From positions 62,001 to 126,000 of the forward strand of contig SADC01000847.1 of assembly GCA_004194705.1 (NCBI GenBank): a stretch of DNA of 64,000 bases. The letters are read 5' to 3'. The DNA is from Ditylenchus dipsaci (lineage: Eukaryota; Nematoda; Chromadorea; Rhabditida; Anguinidae). Both the position numbers and the translations under genes were made by a program. Below, piece by piece: positions 22,470 to 33,604 of this stretch. Position 1 is the stretch's first letter. Every line of letters begins with the position of its first letter. Below the pieces are notes generated by a model. That model saw nothing but the letters and a program-made list of their open reading frames with translations. It was not told the DNA's origin and ran no database searches.

Positions 22470-22750
22470 ATGTTTTTCAACATGGGCCGTGGCAAAAAGA
22501 GACTCTATATGCATTTATGGTCAAGAGTACTTCTCGGAATCATGTCTGAGGTAAGTGAGTGCGCGCATCTCTAACCAACCAAGCCCCCTGCGCCCCTTCG
22601 GGGCGCAGGGGGCTTGGGGGCTTGGGGTTGAGATGTGCACACCCACATACCTTAGACGCAAATCACTCGAAAATGACTCTGGATGCATGAAAAAGCATGC
22701 ATACCAGAGTTTATTTATGCGGTAGGCCGCAGTTAACAAAACTATGTTCA
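22470..22750. repeat. GC-rich hairpin repeat, copy C
   Basis: Same unit as 1562-1858: GGGCCGTGGCAAAAAGAGAC, CGGAATCATGTCTGAGGTAAG, the CCCCTGCGCCCC hairpin, then ATACCTTAGACGCAAATCAC and GTAGGCCGCAGTTAACAAAAC. It lies inside the 22141-23502 element. Confidence 0.75.
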
Positions 22751-23038
22751 ACACCTTTCTTTTACACTAAATTGGCCCCCTTTTTGGTCCATATCCGCCC
22801 AATACATCCTTAAATCCATTTCAAATGGTCGAAAAAGTACTTTTAGGTGGCCTCAAAACTCAGCTTTTATGGGTCACAATTCAAAAGTAATGTTATCTAG
22901 TTTGTTTAAAAATTATGGTAGTTTTATTAAAATCAATAAACAATAGTATATTTGAAAAAATTGCAAACTTAAAAAAAGTGTAACGAGTTGGTGTAACGAG
23001 TCGTCAATGTAACGAGTCAGTGTTTGTAACTAGTTGGT

Positions 23039-23231
23039 TGTACAGTCAACCCTCGATTTAACGAGGTCCCTGGGGATCAACTTAAGGTGTCGTTAAATCG
23101 AGGGTGTCGTTAAATCGGGGGTTCACTTTAACTACATTTTAGTCAAAGCCAACCAAATGGGCTCATTTTCTGGTGTCGTTAAATCGGGGTGTCGTTAAAT
23201 TGGGTATCGTTGAATCGAGGGTTGACTGCAT
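23039..23231. mobile_element. TA-flanked MITE, TCGTTAAATCG type
   Basis: Begins TACAGTCAACCCTCGATTTA and ends AATCGAGGGTTGACTGCA. GGTGTCGTTAAATCG occurs several times inside. Same template as 253-434 with a different internal word. Confidence 0.75.
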
Positions 23232-23550
23232 ACCATAATCCACTTTATCAACGGCTAAATCGGCATATTTTAGCGACCGTATGATACAGCACCCCTTCAC
23301 TAAGATTTCAGCTTGAATAATTACACTTTACAAACAGCAAAAAAATTACAAAGTATTACATATTACAGGTATCCATAAGCGGGTACATTTCACTAGAAGC
23401 CGGCATATTTTCACAAAAAGCGGGCACTTTTTCGGCTTTTTGACTAAAACGAAAAAACGCGGGCAGTTTTTCCCCAAACGCGGGAATTTCTCCGTTTTGC
23501 CCTTTCAGATTTTTAAAGCCATTTAATTATTTTTTAAATTATCTCTTAAA

Positions 23551-23775
23551 GGGTCATGGCTACGTGTTCTGGGTTTCCCCGCCAATTCAAAATTTTTTCC
23601 TAATTATTAAACTTCTGTACGAATTTTTCAAAACAAGGCCTAGAATTTAATTTTAGGTATAGTTGTGTTAGAAACCTAATTGAAAAATCCGTACAGATGT
23701 TTAATGACTAGGAATTTTTTTTGAATTGGCGGGGGACAACAGTTGTCGGAGACGGCAATGGCCCTTATAGGGGGA
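23551..23775. repeat. MITE-like repeat, AAAGGGGCATGCCC family, copy 2
   Basis: A variant copy: GCCAATTCAAAATTTTTTCC..ACTTCTGTACG, AACAAGGCCTAGAATTTAAT and TTGTGTTAGAAACCTAATTG, ending AATTGGCGGGGGACAAC. It provides an uninterrupted TGTGTTAGAAACC site for comparison with the insertion at 28867. Confidence 0.65.
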
Positions 23776-23779
23776 GGGG

Positions 23780-26280
23780 AACTTAATATACACATCATTG
23801 TTGAAAGTTCAAGTCTCTCTAGGGTGTCTTAACCCGTATTTGCCCACAAGTATTTTTCCACAAAACTTTGAAGCAATGAACTTTGAAGCAATTTTTCCAC
23901 TAAATTTTCATCATATACCAAATCTTTATATACTATTTTGTAGCCTTTGAAATAAACCACAAAATGGTATTTTTATTTGTGTAAAATAAATAAAAAAACT
24001 AAAAAGATATAACCTCTTAAAATTAGTTGAAAATTCATTTTTCAATATTTTTATTGTTTTTTTCATTTGAAAATTAAATTTATTTTAATCTAAAATAGTC
24101 TAAAAAGTATCTGTTTTATGATCATAATAGGGAGAACAAATGCTCTTTAGAAAGCTACTATATGAGTATGAGACGTATTTCAGTATTTTACTTTGCTAAT
24201 AATACTGACATTTCAAAAAATTAACCATTGCTTTCAAAATTTGAGGTCATTTTAAGAAGTTGGCGAGCAATTTTATACTTTGAATGGTCAAAAGTTAAAT
24301 TCAGAGTATGCCGCTCGAGCAATATTTTAGCACTGTGTTGTGACGCAATTCAAGAGCTACAAGAATTATCACGCTTAATAATTTTTTAAATCTGTGTGTT
24401 GAGATATGATCTTTTGAATGCCGAATGTAAGTAGGTACCCAGAAGGGACACAAGACAGTTGGCATCGATGCCAACTGTCCGCTTAGTTATGTTTTGATGA
24501 CAATATTTTTTTTCAAGCGATCATAGTAGCCAAAATTTCTTCAGAAATCTGAATCACTCAATAGAATTTCAAAAAATGCTTAGTTCTCGAGATGTAAGCT
24601 AAAGTTGGAAAACAGACAGCTTTTACCTGTATTTTTCTAATTTTGATCATATCTCGATGGCTCTACCCTGTTTGCGCCCAAATTGTTTGCGCCACAAATC
24701 GTTATAGCCAAAACCGTTACATTTTCAATTAATTAACTTGCTACATATGGTTTTTGTAAGTGATTTCATGTATATTATCATTTAAAAGTTATTACTGAAA
24801 GTGATGCCAGAGAAAAGGGCTACATTTTGAGCATAAAGTTGTAAATGACCATATTTGCAAAATTTACTATAAACCCCAAAAGTTCTCAAAAAAGTACAGG
24901 ATTCCGGAAATTTAGGGATTTTTAGTAAATTTTACAAACATGGTCATTTACAACCTTATTCTCTTTGGCATTAATTTGAGTATTCACTTGTAAATGAGAA
25001 TATTCATGAAATCACTTAGAAAAACCATATGTAGCAAGCTAATTTATTAAAAATGTAACGGTTATGGCTGTAACGATTTTTGGTGCAAACAATTTGGGCG
25101 CAGAGCCATCTCGACAGCTGAGTATTTTTTTGAAATTCTTTTCAGTAATTCAGATTTCTGGGGAAATTTCAACTACAAATCCGAGCTCAGATTTTTAAAA
25201 AATTGCATCCCTGATTGGTGGGCAAAATGGGTTAATTGACTTTTCCAGTAAGTTTGATGACTTCTATGGCTAAAAATCATCGAGCAATCGATTGCAACCA
25301 TTTCCAGGACTGCTTTCCTGTCAGCAACTGCCTCAATTTTGCGACTTTTGGCAAATGACCACCAAAATTAAATGATGCGTATTTATATAGCCTGAGCCTC
25401 CACTGGTTCTATTTTTTTAACGCGTTTAGTGACTTTCTCAAACGGGCTCAAACGTGTTTCCCAAACTTTAAAGGAGGGGTGAAAGCTGTTAAGGAGATAG
25501 TCTTGACACGAAAGGATTATACCAAGTTATGTGTCTTTTCATGTGGTTTTTGAGTCATATTTTGTCGAAAACTCGGTGTTACGATCTCAGACAAACTTGT
25601 GCCCAATGAAAAGTTGAATTAGTATGATTGATATCAGAATTTCTAAATTCCTTCAAAAAATGCCCTATAAATCCAAAGAAATGGAAGACTAATCAACTTT
25701 TCTCAGTGGTTTTTTCCCTATTCCATTCCGATTTTCAGAGCATTTTTTGAAAGAATTTAGAAATTCTGATATTGATGATGCTAATTCAACTTTTAATTTT
25801 GCACAAGTTTGTTTGAAGTTGCAACACTGAGTTGTCGACAAAATATGGCTCTGAAGCTACATTTCATAAGCACAAATCTTGCATTAATCCTGTCGTGTCG
25901 AGACTATCTCCTTAAAGGGGCATGCCCGTGCCCGACACGGTGAAATTTGAATTACCAAAAGGCGGGGAATCTAACCACTTTAATGCGTGAGACCAAAAAA
26001 ATTCAAATTCAAATATTCATTCCTGCTGTAACTGCTGTTGTAGGATAGACGTATGTTGCGTAATTCTCACGCTATTTTTATTATCCTGTTGTGTCACAGC
26101 CGATATATAAAAAAGTCCATTGTGTGTCAAGTCTGTGTTTTGCTTCTTGCTCCTAATAAAGCAACTTGGAGCTGTTTATGACGAACGGTGTTTAGTAAGG
26201 TTTCGTAAAATCTCAAGCTTCGTCCGGGCATGCCCTTTAACAGCTTTCAGCCCTCCTTTAAAACGGCTCTAACAAAGTAA
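23780..26280. repeat. Non-coding tract with two large inverted repeats
   Basis: About 24655-25110: TTTGCGCCCAAATTGTTTGCG with AACCGTTACATTTTTAATTA-like sequence and CATATGGTTTTT are inverted around a CTCATTTACAACCTTAT loop. About 25490-25925: AAGGAGATAGTCTTGACACG is inverted, with CAGAATTTCTAAATTCTTTC arms. The remainder is AT-rich and no gene was recognised. Confidence 0.55.
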
Positions 26281-26282
26281 AG

Positions 26283-27978
26283 GCACGTTCACATAAAAAC
26301 AAAATCCCGCACCCACACTCTCTATTGTGAACACTCAAAATCTCGCACCCACACTCGTGTTCACAATAAGCTTTGAAAATCCCACACCCACACCCTGTTC
26401 ACAATGAGGAGTGTGGGAGCGGGTGTGGGTGCGGGCAAATCTCACACTAGTTGCAAATCTCACACCCAGTTTTCGATCCTGACTACTTATACTGCTTCAA
26501 ACAGTACTCTTTTCAACAATTTATAACCCAATTGACTTCAAACATCATTATATTGTTGTGTTCTTGTTCTTATATTTATTTTCTGAGCTTCATCTTCTCA
26601 GTGTAGCTCAATTAAGTTGATTCAAACCGATTGCTATCCCCAGACTACCCCGGTTGTCTACCCGAACTACCCAGATTTTTTCTGTCAACAAACGCAATGT
26701 CAGATTACCAATTGTTCAGTTCAATATTTTATCCGTGGTATATGTCGCAGTACCCAGTTAGTAGTACTCAGTTTATGTTAAGCAAGTTTCGATACCGAGG
26801 TATTTCGCAATCGGTGGTACCTTCGTAGTGGTAGTACGTCGGTAGTCGTAGTAGTACCTTGATGGTGGTACCAAGTCGTTTCCAAACCACCCAAAACCAC
26901 CTAAAATCAACCGAAACCACCAAAAACCACCCATACCACCCAAAACTACCGAAAACCATCCTAAACCACCCAAAATGTGTGTCTCTAAGTAATTTCGGGT
27001 GGTTCGGATGCTTTTGGATGTTTTTTTGTGTTTGCGATGGTTTGGGGTGTTTGGGGTGGGTTAAGGTGGTTCGTGGTAGTTTGGGCTGGTTCGAGGATGC
27101 TTGGGGTGCTTTCGGGTCGTTTTGGGTGGTTTTTGTTGGTTTGGGATATAATATAATTGTGGCCGAAAATCCCTTTTTGTGGCCGAAAATCTTTTTCTTG
27201 TCGCCGAAAGTTGGTCTCGACACGAAATTTACAATTTTTGAATTTTTTTGCGGGAAATTCAGGGGTGGGGAAAGACCAGATCGCTCAGGACCCACTCCGG
27301 AATGGCCAAAAGGCCGAAATAATTAGTTTTCTGGCGGTTTACTAAAGGGGGAGTCAACTTTTTGAGAAAAATCGATTGAGCGGATCAGATTTCGGGTCCG
27401 ATAGGCTTAATCGCTCATAATTCCAGGTTTATGGTGGTTTTGAGTAATTCAGAGTGGAGTTGTGGGCGATTAAGCCCATCGGACCCGAAATCTGATCCGC
27501 TCAATCGATTTTTCTCAAAAAGTTTACTCCCCATTTAGTAAACCCCAGAAAACCAATTATTTCGGCCTTTTGGCCATTCCGGAGTGGGTCCTGACTCAGG
27601 ACTCCTGAGCCATCTGGTCTTTCCTCACCCCTGAATTTCACTCAAAAAATTTCAAAAATTGTTAATTTCGTGTCGAGACGAACTTTCGGCGACAAGACAA
27701 AGATTTTCGGCCACAAAAAAAGATTTTCGGCAACAATTTTTTTCGGCCACAAAAAAAGTTTTGCCCAAAAAATATATGAATAACAAAAAAATCAAGGACT
27801 TGCTGGGTGTGGTGTGGGTTTTCAAAGCTTATTGTGAACAGGGTGTGGGTGCGGGTGTGGGTCTGAGTGTGGGTGCGGGATTTTCAAACCCTATTGTGAA
27901 CACGAGTGTGGGTCTGGGTGTGGGTGCGAGTGTGAGTGCGGGTGTGGGTGCGAGATTCTGGGATATGTGAACGTAGCT
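26283..27978. mobile_element. Foldback element with GGGTGTGGGTGCGGG sub-repeats
   Basis: The left arm (about 26283-26465) carries CCCGCACCCACAC units, partly also inverted. The right arm (about 27805-27960) carries GGTGTGGGTGCGGG units. The outer ends share GCACGTTCACATA / TATGTGAACGTAGC as inverted repeats. Inside lie a foldback with GTGGCCGAAAATCTTTTT sub-repeats, an ACCACC/GGTGGT palindrome (26860-27145) and a palindrome centred near 27430. At least three nested events. Confidence 0.7.
27243..27655. repeat. Palindrome GGAAAGACCAGATCGCTCAGG, copy 1
   Basis: Inverted arms of about 180 bp share GGAAAGACCAGATCGCTCAG, CCACTCCGGAATGGCC and GAGCGGATCAGATTTCGGGT. Copies lie at about 41985-42420 and, partly, 13560-13780 and 63890-64000. 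The window ends inside the last one. Confidence 0.7.
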
Positions 27979-27999
27979 TAAATGCGCAATTTCAAAAAT

Positions 28000-28641
28000 G
28001 GATAATATTTTTTTTCTACCCGCGAAATATTCCTTTCTACCCGCAAAATTTTTTTTCTACCCGCAAATGAGAAATACCGCAAAATATTTTTTCTAGCCGC
28101 AAAATATTTCTTTCTAACCGAAAATTTCTTCTTTTTTACCCGCAAATTTCTTCTTTTCATTGTTATGTCTTAACTATGTTTTAAATCACAACTTTATCTT
28201 CTACAAAATACAATATGGTATGCTACTCGTAATGTGGGAATAAATTTGTGTCTCAGGTATGTGTGTGTGCAGCCCCTTCGAGGGCGCAGGGGGCTTGGTT
28301 GGTTAGAGATGCGCGCACGGACTTACCTTAGACATAATTCCGAGCAAGAATCTTGATGAAAAAAGAGTTTAGAGAGTCTTTTTGCCCAGCTCCAGCAAGA
28401 AAAATGTGATAAATAAGCCGAAAATGATGGGGATGGGGGGGGGTGGGTAGGTGGTGCTATAAAAGTACCCCTTTTTTATTCCCACATTACGAGTAGCATA
28501 CCATATTGTATTTTGTAGAAGCTAAAATTGTGATTTTAAACATAGTTAAGACAAAACAATGAAAAAAAGAAATTTGCGGGTAGAAAAGAATAAATTTGCG
28601 GGTAGAAAAGAATAAATTTGCGGGTAGAAAAAATATCATCC
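28000..28641. mobile_element. Foldback element with TTTCTACCCGCAAA sub-repeats
   Basis: The left arm (28000-28150) has TTTTCTACCCGCAAAAT units. The right arm (28560-28641) has TTTGCGGGTAGAAAA units. Ends GGATAATATTTTTT / AAAAAATATCATCC are inverted repeats. Flanks TTCAAAAAT (27991-27999) and TTAAAAAAT (28642-28650) look like a 9-bp duplication with one mismatch. A partial GC-rich hairpin repeat (28247-28390) lies inside. Confidence 0.8.
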
Positions 28642-28726
28642 TTAAAAAATATCACAAAAAGTCAACAAAATTCCTATTGTCAGTCTAAATCGCGACCAGT
28701 CTAAATCGCGAGGGGCTTCAAACTTA

Positions 28727-29985
28727 AAGGGGCATGCCCACGCTAAGAAGAGGTAGTGCCCGGGAATTCAAATTTTTTCCTAATCATTAAACTTCTGTAC
28801 GGATTTTTCAACTTGGTTCCTAACAAGACCATACCTAAAATTGAATTTTAGGCCTTGTTTTGTTAGGTCATTTGGTCACCGGTCATTTGGTCACCGGTCA
28901 TTTGGTCACCGGTCATTTGGTCCCCGTCATTTGATCCCCGGTCATTTGATCCCCTGGTCATTTGGTCCCCAGTCATTTGGTTCCCAAAAGCCGCCAATTT
29001 AAAATGTTCGAACAGGTTCGAGTCCTGGCTATAGCAAAGAATTGTTTTCTACCATATATTATCCCGAATAGGTCTCATTCACTTGTGGAATCGGAAATTG
29101 AAAAATTTTGGATTTAGAAAGAAATATTTAAGACTATATGGGAGGGGAAGGGAATACTGAAGACCACTTGGCGATCCCTTATTCATCCTCAATGATCCAG
29201 ATCCACCCTCAGTGGTTCAAGTCCACCCTAAATGGTTCAGATTGACTTTTAGTGGTCCTGACCCACTTTCAATAGTCGGGATCCACTACCAATGGTTCAG
29301 ATCCATCCTCAATGGTCTTAATTCAACCTGTATGTGGGTGAATACAGTCAACTCTCTTCGTAATAAAAAATTTTATTTAATCTTTTTTCCATGTGAAAAA
29401 CTCCTATCATTTAATTTTTATATAATTTAACCTCAGTTCTAATGGATGATCGATTAACCTGACATTTGCATGGGTTTTCAATACTTTTCCAGGTCATTGT
29501 CCACTTTTTTTAAAGCGTTGACATTCCCGGTCACATTCATTTGAGTATGTATGTATTTCACTCATTTTGGGGATCGTAGTGGGTAGTCTATTTTTTGTTT
29601 ATTTTTTTCCAACTATTTAAGATGACTTTACGGAAACGGACCTTAATTATTGGTAAATCCTTTTACAATATAAAAAATCTTCAAAACTCCATTCAAAACT
29701 CCATCCACCTCGATTTGCAAGTCTCAAAATTGGATCGACATAGGTTTCGTTCAAGACAACACGGAAAAACATTTAAAAAATTTAAACTGGCGGCTTTGGG
29801 ACCAAATGACCGGGATCAAATGACCGGGATCAAATGACCGGGGACCAAATGACCGGGGACCAAATGACCGTCGCCCTTTGTTAGAAACCAAGTTGAAAAA
29901 TTCGTACAGAAGTTTAATAATTAGGAAAAATTTTTGAATTCCCAGGCGCTACCTCTTATTAGCGTGGGCATGCACCTTTAAAGGA
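28727..29985. mobile_element. AAAGGGGCATGCCC-family element split by a foldback element
   Basis: The two halves, 28727-28866 and 29877-29985, match as the two ends of the family seen at 12125 and 23551 (AAAGGGGCATGCCCACGCTAA and TTAGCGTGGGCATGC). The join TTTTGTTAG..AAACC is interrupted here and continuous in the other copies. Confidence 0.8.
28867..29876. mobile_element. Foldback element with GGTCATTTGGTCACC sub-repeats
   Basis: The left arm (28867-28985) has eight or so GTCATTTGGTCACCG units. The right arm (29795-29876) has ACCAAATGACCGGGG units. TTTGTTAG flanks both ends (28859-28866 and 29877-29884), so the insertion made an 8-bp, perhaps 9-bp, duplication in another repeat. A loose GATCCACCCTCAATGGTTCA-type repeat lies inside (29180-29320). 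No transposase was recognised; short open frames inside have no recognisable domain. Confidence 0.9.
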
Positions 29986-30455
29986 GCATACCCGTGCGTT
30001 TTGAAAAAGTTAAGGCGGGACCAGCAATTTTTTTTGAATCGTCTCGTTTTTTACTCGTTTTGCGTCAAATCTGGTGTTAATGACCTTACGCTACTTTTAA
30101 AAGCTAGAAAGAAAACTTAAAAAATTTAGATGTGAAAGCATGTGAAGACTCTTCGAGAAAGGAAATAACTGCAGTGCTGGTCCCAAAGTGCTGGTCCCCC
30201 CGCTTTTTCCCGTGTCGCGCGCGGGTATGCCCCTTCAAGGTAGTTCACATAATCAAAAAATTCCGCATCCACACCCACTCTCACATCCGCTTCGGTTCCG
30301 GCTTGATGTGAACACCAGAAAATTTGGTAATTAACAACCCTGCGCAAAATACTTTGAAATAAATAAATTACCAAAAATTGCCATGTCGCAAGATATAGCC
30401 GACTACAGATTTTTTAGATATTCAAAAAATTGCCATTTTCTTCCAAAAGTAATAC

Positions 30456-30874
30456 AAGCGCCCTCTGTTTTGGTCATCATCCACTGCCAATTCCGGTTTT
30501 ATCTGGTCTGTCTGCTCCACTAAGCCAGCGGAATCCCCCACTCTATTGCTACGAAGCCTAGCTATCCTCTAAAAATTTGGTTTTGAAAATTTTTGACACG
30601 GTCAACTATAAAGCCCTACCCTAGTGATTCTTTTATAAATGGACCTTTCAGCAAGTTCGGGCAAAGCAGAACCAGATGGATCGCCTATTGTCCCATTCTC
30701 AACAATGGCTGTGGTGGCAGTTTCATTATTGGGGTTGGTTGATAGTGCAGTAGAATTGCTGATGTGGTTACCTGCAGGTGGGATAGGAACAACAATCACT
30801 GTTTCATTTAAGGTTTGCACTGGAGATGGCTCTCGCTCCACTACTGCAAGGATAGGCAGCACTGGCTCGTCAGG
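30456..30874 (-). CDS. Two coding-like exons of unknown protein (possibly CNG 5' exons)
   Basis: Exon 30645-30874, after a TTACAG acceptor, reads PDEPVLPILAVVEREPSPVQ and on to SALPELAE, rich in P, E, T and N. Exon 30456-30557, after a GCTAG acceptor, reads LRSNRVGDSAGLVEQTDQIK then PELAVDDDQNRGR. Phases agree between the two exons and with the upstream exon ending at 40359. Composition fits a disordered cytoplasmic N-terminus, as expected before S1 of a CNG channel, but the link to exon 21811-21850 was not found. Confidence 0.4.
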
Positions 30875-31068
30875 CTGTAATAAAATGTATTTTTTATGTT
30901 TGATTCCACGGCTTTTATTACTGTTATCGACGGTAAAATCGAGTAGCACTTATTTTTGTGTTTCAGAAGAAATTCAGAGAAAACAGTCTTTTAAAACCAG
31001 AAATGTTTCAAGATAGGACTAAAGTAAATTTCCACATTTTCGCTCGTTAAACCGATTACCGTATTCAC

Positions 31069-31301
31069 TCTATTAATCGCCCATGGGCGTTTATTTTTCA
31101 ACCCTTAAAAAATCGGAAAAAAAATTCGATTTTGAGAATTTTGGGTGCTCAACCAAAATTTAAAAAGTGGAATCAGGTAAACTTGTGGTAACTAAGAAAA
31201 CGCAAAAAAAAAGATTTGCAAAATAATTTTTTTAAACTGAGAGATAGGTTCTTAAGGGTGGGCGTTTATTAGAGGGTGGGCGATAAATAGAGTGAATACG
31301 G
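31069..31301. mobile_element. TA-target MITE, CCGTATTCACTCTATTAATCGCCC type
   Basis: TA duplicated at 31067-31068 and 31302-31303. Ends are CCGTATTCACTCTATT / AATAGAGTGAATACGG. The core word is ATCGCCC / GGGCGATAAAT. Same template as 9024-9255 with a different core word. Confidence 0.85.
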
Positions 31302-31434
31302 TATTTCCAGCTACTTTCTGTAGTCGGATGACCTCGTGATTGATAGTCGATAGTCGACTAGATCGTGTTGACTGTTTGTTCAGAAAAAAAAGATATACAA
31401 CATTCTAAAGCGTATATATTTTTTGGGTTTTCAG

Positions 31435-32671
31435 CAACTCGATCCTTGAAGAAAAGCTTTCAAATGGATGCTTTGTGGAACAGTGCGCAATTTATGAATC
31501 TAGCGAGTGGGGCATCCCATGAATACAGAGAGCAGTATTCAAGAAAGGTCTTCATCGGTGGCCTTCCGATCGATATTACTGATTCCGAAATCAACAATAC
31601 ATTCGCCAAATTCGGTCGACTCTTCGTAGACTGGCCCCGTCGCTCCGAAATCATCAACAAAGAACGAAGAGGTTAATTTATTAACTGGAATATTCATTGC
31701 CTTCGATTTAACAAATCTATGATTGCAGGCAAGAATGTCACCGGCTACGTGTTCCTCATCTATGAAAGTGAGCCTTCCGTTCAAGAATTGATTAAGAAGT
31801 GCTATTGTGATGCTGGCCGCTATTACCTGTTGATCTCAAGTCCAACTATGCGTGAGAAGCCTGTGAGGGCCTATTATAGTAGCTTAGTCTTTGATCCATA
31901 CACTTCTTCAGGTTCAAGTGCGTCCCTGGTGCCTAACGGATATGGACTACATGCCTCGCCCGAACTTCTATCTTGAGCCTCGCCGCACAGTATTCATCGG
32001 TGGAGTTCCTCGCCCTACAAAAGCTAGTAAGTCATTTGAAGCTTCGTTCAACTTTCCGTCTTCAAACTTACTTTCAGGTGAAATCGCGTTCGTGCTGGAA
32101 AGCCACTTTGGAAGCGTTTGCTACGTGGGAATTGATATCGATCCGGAGCTGAAGTATCCCAAAGGAGCTGCTCGCGTCACCTTCAACACGACCAAGTCTT
32201 TTGTGGCAGCTATTAGTGGCAAATTTGTCAACATCCCTCATGGTTGGAAGTTTCTATCCTAATGTCTCGAATTTAAATATTTTCGTTTCAGGTGATGGAA
32301 GCAAGCGAGTTAGTTTTTTCTGACAGACTGAGTTCTAATTTGTCTGATAAATCTTATTTTCTAGGTGGAAATAAAGCCTTACGTCATGGATGACCAGCCG
32401 TGTGATCAATGCCTTGGGAAGGTGTGTAGCTTACCTTTCTCTTTTTTTCTTTGGCTTACTAAAAGTTTTAACACAGATGTGCAGTGATCGCTATGCTCCC
32501 TACTTCTGCGGTGATGTCTCTTGCCTGCAATATTACTGTGAGGTCTGCTGGGACTTGATGCATTGCAACAGTTTTGCTATGAAGAAGCGCAGTTCTCACA
32601 AGCCGTTTGTCAGATTGGGAGATCAAACAAAGTTGCTGCAGCGTCTGCCTCATCATCAGAATAATGTCTAG
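31435..32671 (+). CDS. Cytoplasmic polyadenylation element-binding protein, CPEB2-4/Orb2 class (C-terminal part)
   Basis: Binds U-rich elements in mRNA 3' ends and controls poly(A) length and translation, mainly in germline and neurons. Exons: 31435-31671, 31729-31862, 31912-32026, 32078-32242, 32292-32308, 32365-32421, 32477-32671, all in phase. RRM1 starts [20 protein letters not shown] and carries [21 protein letters not shown]2 starts [15 protein letters not shown] and carries [18 protein letters not shown]. The CPEB zinc-binding (ZZ-like) domain reads [10 protein letters not shown], then [20 protein letters not shown] and later a conserved SHKPF. Introns are 49-57 nt. N-terminal exons, usually disordered and poorly conserved, were not found upstream. 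Confidence 0.95.
32292..32308 (+). CDS. CPEB 17-nt microexon in the RRM2-zinc-finger linker
   Basis: GTGATGGAAGCAAGCGA lies between TTTCAG and GTTAGT. It completes the G of the preceding PHG and adds D-G-S-K-R before V-E-I-K-P-Y. This matches the family's HGDIDKRVEVKPYV segment. Without it the frame would break. Confidence 0.9.
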
Positions 32672-33198
32672 TGTTCCCTTGTTGTGTTTGATGTAGTTGT
32701 TAACGGCAAGATTATTATCAAAGTTTATGTATATGGCTGGTATGTTGTGTGATGGATGGAATAAATATATTGCTTGTGCTGGACTCTTATATTTTTTGAA
32801 GGTTTTGTTGGCGCTATCGGAGAATCTGTTTCCCCTTTTTGCCTTGGTCCCCTCTGCTTATTTTTGGTGGAAAATACTTTGGCCTCCTCTGTTGTTTTTT
32901 AATTTTATTTTAATGCAGGGATGATATCTCAAAATTTCGAAAAAAAGTACATTTGGTCAAAAAAAGTACAATTTGGTCATTTTTCGTCAAAAAGTGCAAT
33001 TTTATCCAGTGCTTATTGCTATTTTGGAGCGAAAAAAAAAGATTTTGACTAAAAACTTCAAAAATAAAAAAGATTTGGGGTCCCAAAAAAGTACAAATCT
33101 TTTTAAAAAGTACATATATCATCCCTGTTTTAATGTGATTATGGTGATTAAAGTGATCATGCTAACCATAATCATCTTAGTCACCACAATCTCCCCAA

Positions 33199-33604
33199 CA
33201 GTGCTGTAAATTTTGGAATTTCGGCACCGGCACCGCACCGGGCACCGGCCTGGAAAATTTTGGCACCGGGCACCGCACCGGGCACCAGCCTTCGAATTTT
33301 CGGCACCGGGCACCGCACCGGGCACCAACGGTGCCGGTGTCGGTGTCGCACCGGACATTTTTTTATATATCTTAAAAAAGTTATCAATTTAATTTTGAAT
33401 TTTTTCAGCTAAATTGCAAAAATGAACAATGTTATTGGCATTATTGTGTTGTTTCGAGGCGAATTATAACTTAGTTAGCTGTTGCCGGGTATGATACATA
33501 CCACACGCTGGTGCGGCACCGGTTCGGCACCGACCTCTAAAATAATGGCACCGCACCGGGCACCGACCTCCGAAATTTCGGCACCGGTGCCATTTACAGC
33601 ACTG
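33199..33604. mobile_element. hAT-like MITE with GGCACCG sub-repeats
   Basis: Inverted ends CAGTGCTGTAAA / TTTACAGCACTG, with exact 8-bp duplications CTCCCCAA at 33191-33198 and 33605-33612. Both arms are filled with CGGCACCGGGCACCGCACCG-type units. Ends and duplication length are those of hAT elements. No coding sequence. Confidence 0.9.

Larger units (their letters stand above)
22141..23502. mobile_element. Foldback element with GAAAAAGTGCCCGC sub-repeats
   Basis: The left arm (about 22150-22270) has GGGGAAAAAGTGC and GTGAAAAAGTGCCCGC units. The right arm (about 23390-23490) has the complementary AAAAAGCGGGCACTTTTT units. TTTCAGAT stands outside both ends (22133-22140 and 23503-23510), an 8-bp duplication. 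Inside are a GC-rich hairpin repeat, GTAACGAGTC sub-repeats (near 22290-22340 and 22980-23035) and a TA-flanked MITE. The nesting implies successive insertions. Confidence 0.8.

Noticed and set aside
26768..27326. Long open frames on both strands around 26.8-27.3 kb
   Set aside because: They come from ACCACC/GGTGGT repeats and a palindrome. The peptides are low-complexity W/G/F or P/T/K repeats with no family resemblance.
30639..31016. Plus-strand open frame as an upstream CPEB exon
   Set aside because: The minus-strand reading of the same DNA has natural composition, an acceptor and donor and fitting phases. The plus-strand reading lacks these.
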